From contig JAFFSR010000094.1 of NCBI GenBank assembly GCA_017163975.1, positions 62,001 through 126,000 on the forward strand: 64,000 nucleotides of DNA, written 5' to 3'. A model generated the notes under the pieces. It saw only the letters and a program-made list of their open reading frames with translations, was not told the origin of the DNA and ran no database searches. The position numbers and the translations under genes are program-made. Positions within the stretch are counted from its first letter, which is position 1; each line of letters begins with the position of its first letter. Origin of the DNA: Anastatus disparis (Eukaryota; Arthropoda; Insecta; Hymenoptera; Eupelmidae). Below are positions 21,087 to 32,670 of the stretch, in pieces.

Positions 21087-22266
21087 ATGGCTGAAAACGC
21101 ACGTGCTAATAAGCGAGGTACAAATGGAGAAAACGCTGCTCACATGAAAGTAGGAGCGAATCAAGAGCACCAAAATTACCAAGCACCGATCTATGGCCAA
21201 CAAGAAATTTCGAAAGATTAAGGCGACAGCACGAGGAGACAGTTGCAGCAAATAATAATATAATTCAACAACTGTAGGCATAACTTGCTGCTCAGACTGC
21301 TGAAATTGAACGCTTACGAATAGGTTATAATCAACAACAACAGCAAATTTTGGCAACGGCTCCTCACCAGCGACAGCGAGAAGGCTTAACGATTAACGAC
21401 GTAAGCGAAATAATTGGTAATATAAATATTGCGTATATAGATATTAAACTTCCGAAGTTTTCCGATAAAAACACAAGTATTTTACGAGAATTTCAAGACG
21501 ATCTTGAGAGATATTATAAAGTGAAAAATATAAAAAACAAGAAAAAAATTTCTATTACTGAAATAGCGTTGGAAAACAAAGCGCGGTTATGGCTTGGATT
21601 ACAAGAACAATTCTTAAATAATGAATTATTTAAATTAGCATTTCTAAACGAATTTTATTTCGTACCAATTCAAGTAAAAGTTAAAACGCGATGGTCTAAC
21701 CGTAAATATAATCAAAGTGAGGGAAACTTGCAAACATATTACTATCGTCAATTAAAGGAATCTAATTATATTTTGTCTAGACTTACAGATTTAAAAAAAA
21801 ATTATACAATTGCTCAGCAGTTTTCATTTGGGGTGAAGGAATCTTCACTTACAATAAACTATAATGATATGGAAGTATAAAGCAGACTCTGGCACAATTG
21901 GACGCTATTAATATAGAAAAACAATGTGATCGTGAACGAAAGAAAGATCATTTGTTTTAAGGCCAACAATCTCAACAGTTTCGCGTAAGAAATATTCATG
22001 TACAAAGAGGCCATGTAAATAATTGGTATAAAGGCAATTCAAGATTTATTCCGCGATATAAACAAACATATCAAGTTCAAGGCCAAACGGATTTTGCTCA
22101 ATATAATCAAAATAGAAATACGCGAAATGATTTTTTTCGAACGTCTAACTATAATAATATTCAGCAAAGGGAGCCTAATACTAATGCTTATACAAGGCCA
22201 ACAAATCAAATTCGTACCGAAACAAATAATACGTTACCTACAGTGACACGAGATAATTTAAACTAG
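21087..22266 (+). pseudogene. Gypsy gag (broken)
   Basis: Gag polyprotein region, the structural capsid protein of the retrotransposon particle. The frame opens at ATG 21087 (MAENARANKRGTNGENAAH) and is interrupted by a stop near 21219. It reopens as a 176-codon frame (21350-21880) with the capsid-like phrases LTINDVSEIIG, IKLPKFSDKN, ALENKARLWLGLQEQF, VKVKTRWSNRKYNQSEGNLQ and IAQQFSFGVKESSLTINYND. A Gln/Asn-rich basic tail continues to 22266 (YKQTYQVQGQTDFAQYNQN) with further stops. No CCHC zinc knuckle is seen; the Arg/Asn-rich tail may play the nucleic-acid-binding part. Confidence 0.8.
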
Positions 22267-22379
22267 ATGTGGACGCGTTGATAGAAGGTCTGTCAGCGTG
22301 TCGTGAAAATTATGATATAGTTAATGATTTATCGCAGGGAATTAATAAAGATAATTTGGACCTAGAAAAAGATCATAGT

Positions 22380-22816
22380 ATGTTTAAAATACCACCGTTG
22401 CCTCATATATTGATAGATTTTAAAGGTTTCAAACTTGGGTAATAATCGATACGGGGAGTCAAATAACAGCTGTCTCAGAAAATTTTTATGAAAAAATTAA
22501 ACAAAAAGAAAAATTATTAGAACTTCCGGTTTCAAATATAGTAGTTTCAACAGCTATCGGAAAGAAAACAACTACAGTAAAGAGACAAATTAATTTTGAA
22601 TTTTCGGTTGACTATAAAGCTTCTCAAGTATTTTTAGTAATACCTTTTCTCTTAAGTGAAATTATATTAGGTAACGATTGGTTATTGAGAACTGATGCTC
22701 AGATAGATTATAATTATACGACGATTAAAATAAAAGATAGATTGTTACCAAGTAATTTAGTGTTATTTGAAGAAGGTAGTTCAAACAAAATACTTATTTT
22801 AAAAAGTATGATTTAA
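22380..22816 (+). pseudogene. Gypsy aspartic protease (broken)
   Basis: The retropepsin-like region matures Gag-Pol. The catalytic signature IIDTGSQITAVSE lies at about 22440-22480. The C-terminal flap-side motif IILGNDWLLRTDAQIDY follows near 22660-22710 (the I-L-G family signature). A stop just before the DTG block and a frame change to the RT frame show this copy is inactive. Confidence 0.85.
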
Positions 22817-22857
22817 CTTTAGTATATATAGTAAAAGTACATGAGATAAATAAACAA

Positions 22858-24120
22858 ATGGAAAATAAAAATGATGAAATAAAAGAACATAATGATAAAA
22901 GTGATTTAAAAGATAATATTGAAAAAGAAAATGAAATAATGTATGAAAATATTAATCAAAATAAATTTAATGATCATGTTAATCTTTTTAGAAATGAAAT
23001 AATTAATGGCAAAAGTCATTTAATTAATAATTTGGAAATGGAAAAAGCATCTCATGAAAAACAAACAAGTAATGTAAAAATAAAAAAAAATAAAGTAGAT
23101 TTGTCTGAGCAATTTTCATATGTTGCGTGTAAACTCTTAACACTGAATGAAATGCAAAGAAAATTATTTGTAAATATTTTATGGAAATATAAAAAAATTT
23201 TTACTGAGAAAAACGATGCAGCATACGGTTATGAATATGAAATAAAAATTAAAAAAAATCCGAAAATACAAAGACATTATTCTCTTCCGATGGCACTGCA
23301 TGATAAAGTTGCGTTAAAAATAAAAGAAATGTTACTCGTTGGAATAATTGAAAGGGCTAGCAGTCCGTATTGTAATCCGCTTTGTATTGTTCAAAAAGAA
23401 AATGGCGATATTCGACTTTATTTAGACGCGAGACAACTAAATGAGGTGATCGAAGATGACCATGAAAGTCCGCCTATTATGAGTGAAATTATGCAAGAAT
23501 TCTATGGAGCTAAATATTTTTCGAAATTAGATTTTACTAATGGTTATTGGCAAGTGCCACTAAGTGATGATTCACGTAAATATACTGCTTTCTTGTTTGA
23601 TGGTACAATGTTTCAGTTCTGTAGAGTTCTATTCGGTCTGAAAACTGCAAGCTCAGCCTTTATTCGTATCTAAGGAGATGAGCAACGATTATCAAGCTCA
23701 TTACGTTATTATATAGATGACTTATTATTAACGGGTAAATCTTTTGAGGAACATTTGCTGGTTTTGGAAAAATTATTTGCAATTTCATTAAAATATAATT
23801 TTACAATTAATTTATGAAAATGTGAATTTTTTAAATCACAAATTCCGTTCCTTCGAATGATTGTTTCATCAAAAGGAATTGTCCCAGATCCAAAAAATTT
23901 TGCTAACATCCGTGATTTTGAGGAGCCTCGTAATATTAAACAGCTTTAACAAATCTTAGGAGTTTGTAACTTTTATAGACGTTTCAGTACAAAATATATA
24001 TTTTCAGTACAAAAACGATCCACATATCTTTGTGGATCGTTTTTGTGACCTGTTGAAGGCAAACACTATATGGGACTGAACACCAGAACATTCAGCAACG
24101 TTTAAAGAACTCAGACAAAC
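22858..24120 (+). pseudogene. Gypsy reverse transcriptase (broken)
   Basis: The RNA-dependent DNA polymerase domain. The main frame (22858-23673) starts with a Lys/Glu/Asn-rich linker, then RT blocks: HYSLPMALHDKVALKIKEML, GIIERASSPYCNPLCIVQKE (substrate binding), RLYLDARQLNEV, FSKLDFTNGYWQVPLSDDSR (first catalytic Asp) and FQFCRVLFGLKTASSAFIRI. A stop at 23671 and later stops break the rest, which still shows YYIDDLLLTGKSFEEHL (the YxDD catalytic box, about 23706). In the thumb/connection region about 24009-24045 has become a perfect short hairpin. The active-site residues themselves are conserved, so decay is by nonsense and frameshift. Confidence 0.9.
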
Positions 24121-24124
24121 TTAA

Positions 24125-24814
24125 ATGCAAACTATGTGCCTTAGTCATATTATTCCTGATGTACCGTTTAAAATTCAAATGGACGCGAGTGATCAAGGCA
24201 TAGCAGGAATCCTATTTCAAGAAAAAGATGGCGAAAAATATATTATTTCGATTGCTTGTAGATGTCTAACGAATGCTAAAATGAATTATATGACGTCAGA
24301 AAAGAAGTTACTTGCTATTGCATACACAGTAGAAAAATTCAGGTATTATTTGGCTGCTGTTCATTTTGAGGCGATCACTGATCATAAGGCATTGACATTT
24401 TTATGTTCTACACAATATCATAATAGTAGACTGATAAGGTGGAGTTTGCTTTTACAGCAATATTTTTTCTCTGTGTCTTATTGTCGCGGAAAGAATAACA
24501 TCGCTGCGGATTTTTTTAGCAGAGACCCTGAAAGCAAGTTTCATGAAGAAAATAACGACGCATTATTGATTTCCTCTCTTAATCAATTTTATTTGTCTTG
24601 CACTCGACTCGATGAGGAATTGTCGTTAACAGTAGGATTAATTAAATCTAATAATACAGCTCTGAAATTATTAGTAAAAAATTTAAAAGAAAAACAAAAT
24701 GAAGACAAAGAATCGAAAAACATAATAGATAATATAAATCAAGATAAGTTTTCGAAGAGCCACCAAATCCATAACGATGTATTATTTTATAAAGCATTAA
24801 ATTGGCAGAACTGA
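24125..24814 (+). pseudogene. Gypsy RNase H domain
   Basis: Degrades RNA in RNA:DNA hybrids during reverse transcription. A 229-codon frame has the full set of Ty3/gypsy RNase H motifs: FKIQMDASDQGIAGILFQE (Asp), NYMTSEKKLLAIAYTVEKFR (Glu), FEAITDHKALTFLCS (Asp, His) and SVSYCRGKNNIAADFFSRDP (Asp). It is followed by a linker ending in a stop at 24812, just before the integrase frame. The copy of the domain itself is intact, but it has lost continuity with RT. Confidence 0.9.
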
Positions 24815-24820
24815 GCAATA

Positions 24821-25862
24821 GTGATCCCAGAAAATATAAGAAAGGATTTGATTATAACAATTCATGAGAAGCTTGGACATCCTAGAGTATACAAAACAAG
24901 CTGTTATATAAAAAATTATTATTTTTGGAAAAATATGTACAGGGATATAAAGAAAATAGTTTTTTCATGCGATCTTTGTCAACGTGTTAAGCACATATCG
25001 GTCGCGATGGAGGAAGAGTATCAGCTTGTTGCAGCTGAACGCCCTCGTGAACTTGTGACTGTTGACTTTTATGGACCCCTCCCTTGCGGCCGAGGAGGAG
25101 TGGAGTATGTACTGGTAGTTTTGGATTCATTTTCGAAACTTGTGCGATTATATGCTCTGAAGCGCGCAACGACTAAGGCTTCTCTCAAACGAATGTTAGA
25201 AGATTATATACCTGATTGTGGAAAGCCGGACCGTATTTTAAGCGACCATGGATCTCAATTCACGTCGCCAATATGGAGGACTTGATTGGAGAATGAAGGA
25301 ATAAAGGTCATCTTTAGCTCTATAAGACATCCTCAATCGAACCCCACGGAAAGGGTCATGCGCGAAATCGGTCGGTTGCCCCATACATTTTGTTATCAAT
25401 CTCATACTCGATGGCCTCATTACTTAAAAAATTTTGGAAATTTACTTAATATAATGACACATTTTAGCACGGCTTGTGCTCCTTATGAGCTTTATTTCGC
25501 GAAACCGATTAAAGATGAGATAGAGAAATTAGTAAACTTTCCAAAAAATCGTGAAATAGATTATGATCTAATGCTAGAAGTTGCGAGGCGTAATATAAGA
25601 AAAAATTTCGAATTAAGGTGTGAAAATTAATAATCTTTTACAATCAAGCTTGAAATAAATGATCTGGTTTAAATGAGGGTTAAACATCTTTCCAATGCTT
25701 TGGACGAAGTTAGTAAAAAATTCTTTCACTTATATGAAGGTCCGTACAAAATCTCTCAAATCGTTGGTGAAAATGAATATATTTTGGTGGATCCAAATGA
25801 CCCAAGTACAGAAATCGGTACTTATAATAGAGTTAATTTAAAGAAATATAAGAAACCTACGT
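24821..25862 (+). pseudogene. Gypsy integrase with GPY/F-like end (broken)
   Basis: Inserts the cDNA into the genome. The HHCC zinc-binding domain is visible (IHEKLGHP ... FSCDLCQRVK). The catalytic core has VTVDFYGPLPCG (first Asp) and ILSDHGSQFTSP (second Asp), then a TGA at 25283-25285. After it come SNPTERVMREIGR (Glu) and the rest of the core in a new frame (25286-25630). Two further stops follow, then a 63-codon frame (25673-25864) carrying FFHLYEGPYKISQIVGENEY, the GPY/F module typical of many Ty3/gypsy integrases. There is no envelope frame downstream. Confidence 0.9.
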
Positions 25863-25864
25863 AA

Positions 25865-26314
25865 ATATTTGTAATACGATGTATATTGTAGACAAAAAAC
25901 CGATGCAAAAAGACATTTGCTTAAATACATATTAAGTAATTATATGTAAAAACGTTAACAATGTATAAAGCAGGTATGCATGTATGTATCAACGAAATGA
26001 CGAAGTTCTCCGGATGAATGTAAATAAATGTATACAAATTGGATTTAGTTGCCGAGGTAAACAAAACAAAAATAAGTTAAGAGTACTCTAATATATATAT
26101 TTTTATATCGACGCCGATTTTAAAAAGATAAAGTAATTATCAGTAAGATAAAAATAGGATATTAAGCGCTTATAACTATACTATTATGTAATTTTTAATT
26201 AGTATGATGTATGGACGTATGAGTGATGACTCGTAAAATCTTATGTAAATGATTCGTGATACGGGTCTATGGAAAAACGATAAATTTATGTGTTCATGCA
26301 CATGAGTTTTTGCT
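25865..26314 (+). other. Gypsy 3' untranslated region
   Basis: AT-rich non-coding stretch between the integrase stop and the nested long-TIR element, with no credible frame. Its last 9 bases (GTTTTTGCT, 26306-26314) are one target-duplication copy of the next insertion. Confidence 0.6.
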
Positions 26315-27614
26315 ACCGTTGCGAACTTGGCGAAATGAAATGGATAAAAAAAAAAAATAAATATCCAAAAAAATTGCGTTTTTTTTGCAGATTTTGCAAT
26401 TTCTAAAAAGAAAATTGCGTATTTACTCGTTTTTTTGCAAAATTAAAAAATTTTTCATTGTAGCGAATTAAGTAATAAATAATTTTTTTTACATGAAATA
26501 AACATTTATTGTATAATAAAAAAAGTACTAATCGTTTGCAAATTTATTGCGGATGAGCCCAAGATTTCGCGAATTTGTAAATTTGTATTATTTTATGAAT
26601 TACTAAATGCAAAACATATTGATCTCAGCGAATTTTGATAAAAAAATCGTTTTGTTCATAAATTATAAAAATAACGTATAAATAAATTGTACTAATCATT
26701 TGCAATTTTATTGCGGGTGAAGAATTAAATTTGAGACTATTTATTTTTTATTATTTATTTTTTACTATTTATTTTTTTATTTTACTATTGCTTTGTTTTC
26801 AACTGCATTGATAAAATGCATTAAATAAAAAAAAAAGAAACTAGAATTATTTGACTTTTTTTTATAGTTTCAGATTATTTGAAGAAAAGATTAAGCAGCC
26901 CATGTAAAAAATCCATGTCCGCTAGATCATTGGATGCGATTTTATTAATATTTTTCATACCGGATTAATTTTTTTTAAGGTTCTTTTACCGATCATTATA
27001 ATATATGAAAAGTAAAGATTGTTTCTCAATAATTTATAAAAATTTGTTTATCGTTATAATTAAAAAAAAATCATTCGAAATTATTAACATAAAAAAGATT
27101 TATCCCATTTAATTTATTAATAAATTGAGACCAATCTCAAAAAACATTTCTTTTAATCTAATCTAATCTAATCTAATCAAACGAATGTTTAAGTTCTCAA
27201 ATTTAATTCTTCACCCGCAATGAAATTGCAAATGATTAGTATAATTTATTTATACGTTATTTATATAATTTATGAACAAAACGATTTTTTTATCAAAATT
27301 CGCTGCGATTAATATGTTTTGCATTTAGTAATTCATAAAATAATACAAATTTACAAATTTGCGAAATCTTGGGCTCATCCGCAATAAATTTGCAAACGAT
27401 TAGTACTTTTTTTATTATACAATAAATGTTTATTTCATGTAAAAAAATTATTTATTACTTAATTCGCAACAATGAATAATTTTTTAATTTTGCAAAAAAA
27501 CGAGTAAATACGCAATTTTCTTTTTAGAAATTGCAAAATCTGCAAAAAAAACGCAATTTTTTTGGATATTTATTTTTTTTTTAATCCATTTCATTTCGCC
27601 AAGTTCGCAACGGT
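26315..27614. mobile_element. 1.3 kb non-coding element with ~410-bp TIRs and 9-bp target duplication (MULE-like)
   Basis: The ends are ACCGTTGCGAACTTGGCGAA and its reverse complement. The arms extend about 410 bp (26315-26730 and 27200-27614) and include GGATGAGCCCAAGATTTCGC-type phrases. GTTTTTGCT lies directly on both sides (26306-26314, 27615-27623), a perfect 9-bp target duplication. Long TIRs plus 9-bp duplications are the hallmark of Mutator-like elements, so this is best read as a non-autonomous MULE. The ~450-bp middle has only short AT-rich frames and a (TAATC)n tract near 27157-27178. Confidence 0.85.
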
Positions 27615-27637
27615 GTTTTTGCTTCAATTCCATGCAG

Positions 27638-27653
27638 TAAAAAAGGGGGAGTA
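27638..27653 (+). other. Polypurine tract of gypsy element
   Basis: AAAAAAGGGGGAGTA directly precedes the 3' LTR (27654), the expected place and composition of the plus-strand primer for reverse transcription. Confidence 0.85.
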
Positions 27654-28046
27654 TGTAACGGTTTAAAGATCCCGCGTTTGATTCTTAGGGGAGGGGAGAA
27701 AATTGTATTTTAATGATAAATCCGCGAGAGGTCCTTGATAATTCAGAAGCTTAGAGAAACGGTGAAGAAGCGCGCTCGCTCTCTTCGCTTGGGTCGACCA
27801 GTCAGCACGGACGCCTTTCGCTCTCGCTCTAATATTTGACAATTGTGATTTGTTACGTTATAAGTTCCATAGCCTCGAAATGCGAACATATTTTTTACTT
27901 TTGTATAGCGCGTTATTTAGAATACATATTGCAATTTATTGAACATTATAGTGTATTCTCTTCCCCGACTCATAACCTAATCACATCCCACATAACCTCA
28001 TATAAATTTATAAAGTAATTTTCATAATACTATTGAATATCTTACA
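27654..28046 (+). repeat. 3' LTR of gypsy element
   Basis: TGTAACGGTTTAAAGATCCC to ...ATCTTACA, 393 bp, closely matching the 5' LTR. It contains CTCGCTCTCTTCGCTTGGGT and CACGGACGCCTTTCGCTC. ACTT follows at 28047-28050. Differences from the 5' LTR are scattered point changes plus a ~45-bp segment missing from the 5' copy, so the insertion is not very recent. Confidence 0.95.
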
Positions 28047-28570
28047 ACTTATCATGTGAAATAATTATGCGATTTCAAAACATTATTATTGTTTTTCATA
28101 GGAATCATTTTGATTGGAAAACATAGCAATTCTAATCAATCTATTGCATTCATAATATTCAAAGGAATCTTTAAGGATTAGGAAAAAACATCTAAAATTT
28201 TGCAATTGCGCTTTGCTTAACATTTTTTCATGTGTTTATTCATGTGTTTTTTACTTAAATTATTTATTTAAGTGTTTTTTTCATGTGCTAACTTCATGTA
28301 TTTTTTCCATGTTTTTTTCAGATTTTTTTCCTGTAAGATAGTAAATAAGTAAATAAGTAATAAAATGCCTAAAAAAATAGTATATGACTTCATTTATAAA
28401 AATACATGAAAAGAACACATCAAAATAATACATAAAAAAACACATGAAAGAAATGCGTGGAAATAGAACACATGAAAATAACACATAAAATCGAACACAT
28501 GTAATAAAGACATGTAAAAAGTAAAACAGAGTGTACTTGAAAATTGTAGGTGTTTTTTCACGTGTTTTTC
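28047..28570. repeat. CATGTGTTTTT-rich inverted cluster
   Basis: From about 28225 the plus strand shows CATGTGTTTTTT-like phrases, and from about 28400 the inverse (ACACATGAAA) several times, so the region is a loose palindrome centred near 28330. It ends TTTTTCTAACAGGGAT (28566), similar to the TIR-like TTTCTACCAGGG ends elsewhere, but no partner end was found. No coding. Confidence 0.5.
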
Positions 28571-31354
28571 TAACAGGGATCTTTAATAGAATAATTTTAT
28601 AATATAATAGAAGCTATTATATCCAGCATTTAGAAAAAGAAAAAATAAAGCACACGTATTTTTTCTTTTATCATAAAAATGAAAACTAAAAGAGATAAAA
28701 ACAGTGAAAATTATGTAGCGTCACGATTGTTTATAGTATCGTGACATCATTTACATTGCCGCTATATTTATATATATCAAAATTGTATTAACTTATACCG
28801 ACTATAACTTTTGCAATTCATCATATCAAAAAAAAAATTAAGGGTCTTTTATTTTTTCGTATTCTACCTGAAGGATATAATGCATGTTTTCATGCAAGGA
28901 CTCAATTGTAAAGCACATTGATATGTTCTTATTATTACTAAATTCGATACGAATCAATGCTTTTTTCAATGTTCAATTAAATTATTGAAGCCTATGAATT
29001 TTTTAACATTAGAAGTTTATTTATTTAGATTCCAAATTACTGGAAAAAATATAATGAAATCTTATGAAATATTCTTTACCATGAATGTAAATTAAGGCTG
29101 ATTAAAGTTTTATATTGATTGGAAACTATTAGATGAAAATCCCTATACGCAACGCTTAAATTGTATAGCATGATTATTTCTGCTTTAATACACAATGAAT
29201 TCATCTAAGCTGATAATTTTTTGACATTAGAAACTCAATGTAGATTTAAATTTTTCGTAGAAAACACATTCAATCTCACTTAAACAATGTACTATTCAAG
29301 TGGATTCAAATCCATCAAAGTTTGATGCTAATTGGAAACATTCAAATAGATAGATACATACGCAAGTATAATACTCATTACGAATTGATTTACTTTCCAA
29401 TGCTTAATTCATGCATTTTTACTTCATAAACTCTTTGATAATAGGAACCTATTAAGGGGATGTAAAATGGACACTACACCTGTACTCATAAATATTCACT
29501 ATCTTTACATTTTATTGCAAAATTTTCAATAAAAAAATACATTAAGTTGTAGTATGTACCATGAAGATTATTCAGTTAAATTTTTAAATGAATTCATTCA
29601 TAAGTTATTGAGAATTTTGGGTTCCAAAATTATTTATTAAAATTTTTCAATTTTGTACAGGAATCCAAATATCTCAAAAGCTAATGAATGAATTTATTTG
29701 AAAACTTATCAAAATAATCATCATGGTACATACTACAAGCTAATGCATTTCTTTTCTGGAAATTCAGCAATAAAATAGAAAGGAAGTTAATATCTATAAG
29801 TACAGGTGTAGTGTCCGTTTTACATCTCCTTAATGTCAATTTGAATCTACGGGAAGAAACTCTAATCAATCTTATTTAATATTATTCACGATTTATGTTG
29901 ATTCAATTCGATTAAAGTTTAATGCTTGTTGGATATATTTAGATAGATCCTACGCAACAATGAAAGGTAATTCGAGTTCATTGATTCTTCAATTCATACA
30001 TTTGAATTCTGATTCGAATCTATCATCAACAATCTTATTGAATCTTATATAATTATTTTTACTATGAAAGTCGATTAGAATCGATTAATGGGAAGCATTT
30101 TTCATGAAAAAATCCATTATATTCATCATGTGAAATACAAAAAAAAAATTAAAGAACCATATTTTTTTGTTTTTTACAATATGCTGAATTGCAAAAGTTA
30201 GAATCGGTATAAGATAATACAATTTCCATATATATATATATAGCACCATAATGCGTGACGTATGTATATACCTTTGACGTGCACCGATTTCAATTGCCTC
30301 TATCTCTTTAAATTTTCATTTCCATGAAAAAAGAAAAAATACGGGTCTTTTATTTTTTTGCGTTATACCAGACGGATGTAATGGATTTTTTCATGAAAAA
30401 TACTAATTAAAATCGATTGAGATTAAATTGACATATTTTGGAAAGTCAATTAATCAGACTTCAGTCAATTATCCAGATTATTAATGTAGTTTAATAGGTC
30501 TTTTTCAAGTTAAATCCGCAAGCTATTCAGCTATAAGAACCTATAATGTCCATTAAAATTTCTATGAAACGCTATTTAATTTTATTCAATATTCATCACT
30601 ATTACAGTCGATTAAGCTTGATTAAAGTTTGATGCTGATTGAAAACAATGAGATCAAAATTTTTGTAATAGAAAGGTATTAAAGTCGATTCAAATTCGTA
30701 GTAAAAAATATCAATTAATGTTATTTAATATTTATCACTATTTAAGACGATTCAATTCAATTAAAGTTCATGCTGATTAAATAGGGGAAAACGGGAAAAT
30801 CGGACCTCCGGGAAAAAAGGAGACCGGCATCGCTTTATATAAATATATAGTACATATTTATTTTACCACTAAGATTTTAATATTGTTACATCAAATTACT
30901 TTCTTTGTTAGAGTTTATTTATAGTTATTTCAATCTTTTAACATTCACTTGTAATTTTATCCAGTAGTGCTAGTCCGATTTGCCTCAGGGGTCTGATTTA
31001 CTCTGGTTTCCCCTACAATAAGATCTACATATTTGCATAAGGAATAAATCCAATACATATCGATTTATGCCTCAACTAATTTGTTGAAACCGATAAACAA
31101 TTTAGCAATGGAAACATATTCATTTCGATTAGAATCCATTGTGAAAAATAGTATTAAATCTTTTTTAATATTAGTAACTATAAAAGTTAATCTAGTTCAT
31201 TTAAAGTTTAAAGCTGGTCGGAAGTATTAAAATCCATATCTCAGCACTAAGATTAAATTCAATAAGTATATATTTATTGTTTGATTTTTAATTAATTCCG
31301 TTAAAACCATAAGCTATTCAACAATAACAATCTACTTATATTTATTTGAACTAT
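28571..31354. repeat. Strongly decayed tandem array (units ~250-350 bp) with inverted blocks
   Basis: A phrase like GATTAAAGTTTGATGCTGATTGG recurs near 29100, 29320, 29915, 30620, 30760 and 31200, and TATTTAATATTTATCACTATT-type phrases recur between them, so the region descends from tandem duplication. A block at about 28768-28905 (CTTATACCGACTATAACTTT) is repeated inverted at about 30085-30240 and again directly at 30325-30410. A TTAA-flanked MITE (29456-29829) lies inside. No genes. Confidence 0.55.
29456..29829. mobile_element. TTAA-flanked palindromic MITE (family 1)
   Basis: Flanked by TTAA on both sides (29452-29455, 29830-29833). The ends are GGGGATGTAAAATGGACACT and the inverse; arms of about 170 bp form a near-complete palindrome. 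The second copy at 54322 shares the internal phrases CATGGTACATACTACAAG and its terminal pattern. TTAA duplications fit piggyBac-type transposases (Sola3 also uses TTAA). Confidence 0.85.
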
Positions 31355-32502
31355 CCCTGGTAGAAAGTTGAGCATATTTTCAGTATATCATCCAGTATTT
31401 TATGGGCAGTTGCGATCATATGTTTTTAGATATTGCAATAAACCTTTATTACTCTTAACGAATCATAGCGATGGTATCGGGAGAATATGGTCAATGTTGA
31501 ATTGTACTATATTCATAAACAGCATATTACAAAGTGCGAGTGAGCACCCATATGGGAACACAGTTAGTGAGAAAGAGGAAGGCTGTTCACTCCTTGTTTC
31601 CTTTTCAGTTCTTAAACGGACAGTCTTTCACTGTGAAAAAAAATAGCGGGAAATCACGTCGTTGGTCGACGATTTCAGTGCGACCATGCACCGTCGAGGT
31701 TATTTAACGTCGTTCAACGGCGACTTTTTAACGTGCTTTGCGTGATTTCACGTAAGCTGAACACAAGATTTTTAGGTTAAATCCATTAGATGTCGCGCTT
31801 CAACGATGTTAAATAATATCGATAGTGCATGGTCGCATTGAAATCGTCGATCAACGACGTGATTTCTCGCTATTTTTTTTTGTATTGTATTCTCTCACAC
31901 TAAGTTTCCATATGCACTCGCTCACTCGCACTTCGCACTCACTGATTTTACATGGATATTATATTCATAATCATACTGTGTATGTTCGCAAATAAATTTA
32001 AGTTATACAATAAAGAACAGAAAATTTTAACGCTATTACAATAACAGTATATGTATCTTTAATAATTTTAAAGTTAAGTTAAGTCAATCTAACCTGCACA
32101 TGTAGTGATGAAGATAGATGCTTATAGAAGACGAAGCGTCGAGTGATACGCGCGCAGCTAACATTCAGTATTCACAACTATAGGATACATTGTACGATTG
32201 TACAAACAAACGCCATCGCGGGCAGTATGTATATATACAGATTCGCTTTCTATCAATGATTTTAATTAAAAATTATTTACAACTCATATGAATTGTAATA
32301 ATGAATATTATAATATTTATAATTTATTTCAAATCAGAAGAAAAAAATTTTAATTATTTTAGTGATTATATTTTATATCAACTCTGTAGTCCTTAATATA
32401 TTATCGTGTATATATCGGTCTCTTATCGCGACTGCGTAGCGGCAAGATATAGCCAACAGTTAGTTATCCGAGCATATCTTTATCCTTAATTTTCTACCAG
32501 GG
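31355..32502. mobile_element. 1.15 kb element with CCCTGGTAGAAA termini and central palindrome
   Basis: CCCTGGTAGAAA at 31355 and TTTCTACCAGGG ending at 32502. The dinucleotide AT flanks both sides. The second copy of this TIR pair is at 50747-51644, flanked by TA. The core (about 31525-31950) is a nested palindrome. The internal sequence otherwise shows no coding; the 92-codon frame at 31368-31646 runs into the palindrome and is not conserved. Confidence 0.7.
31638..31880. repeat. CpG-rich palindrome, ~88-bp arms
   Basis: Arms of the form AATAGCGGGAAATCACGTCG, then TTGGTCGACGATTTCAGTGC and GACCATGCACCGTCGAG, with the inverse at about 31790-31880. It is unusually rich in CpG (ACGTCG, TCGACG) for this window. 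It is bracketed by a second inverted pair (about 31535-31600 and 31885-31945, GAGTGAGCACCCATATGG). Probably a MITE nested in the larger element. Confidence 0.8.
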
Positions 32503-32550
32503 ATTATTGAAAATTCTTAATTAATTTTATTTGATATTTATCATTATTAA

Positions 32551-32670
32551 GAAGGGGCCGAACTAGCTGTCTTTGTCTAATAGCGTTTTTCATCATTTAT
32601 GTAAACACTATCCGGTATAACAAGAAAAAAATAGCAGCCCCTAATAGTTCAAACTCGGTGAAATCTAAAT
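32551..32670. mobile_element. Truncated copy of a TTAA-flanked MITE (family 2)
   Basis: After TTAA (32547-32550) the sequence reads GAAGGGGCCGAACTAGCTGT, then CTTTGTCTAATAGCGTTTTTC and AGAAAAAAATAGCAGCCCC. This matches the left half of the complete MITE at 44992-45383. The right end is missing. Confidence 0.7.

Larger units (their letters stand above)
16670..28046 (+). mobile_element. Ty3/gypsy LTR retrotransposon, full length, mutated, with two nested elements
   Basis: The LTRs begin TGTAACGG and end TTACA (TG...CA). ACTT occurs on both outer sides (16666-16669, 28047-28050) as the target duplication. The internal order is primer-binding region, gag, protease, RT, RNase H, integrase with a GPY/F-like end, then polypurine tract, as in Ty3/gypsy. 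No envelope gene is seen. The copy has stops and frame changes in most genes. Two later insertions, a 3,877-bp DNA transposon in the 5' LTR and a 1,300-bp long-TIR element near the 3' end, account for 5.2 kb of its 11.4 kb. Confidence 0.95.

Noticed and set aside
25864..26314. Possible envelope gene after integrase
   Set aside because: No open frame, signal peptide or transmembrane segment; only non-coding AT-rich sequence.
31368..31646. 92-codon frame
   Set aside because: Begins at the TIR and runs into the palindrome; no domain and no second copy with the frame kept.
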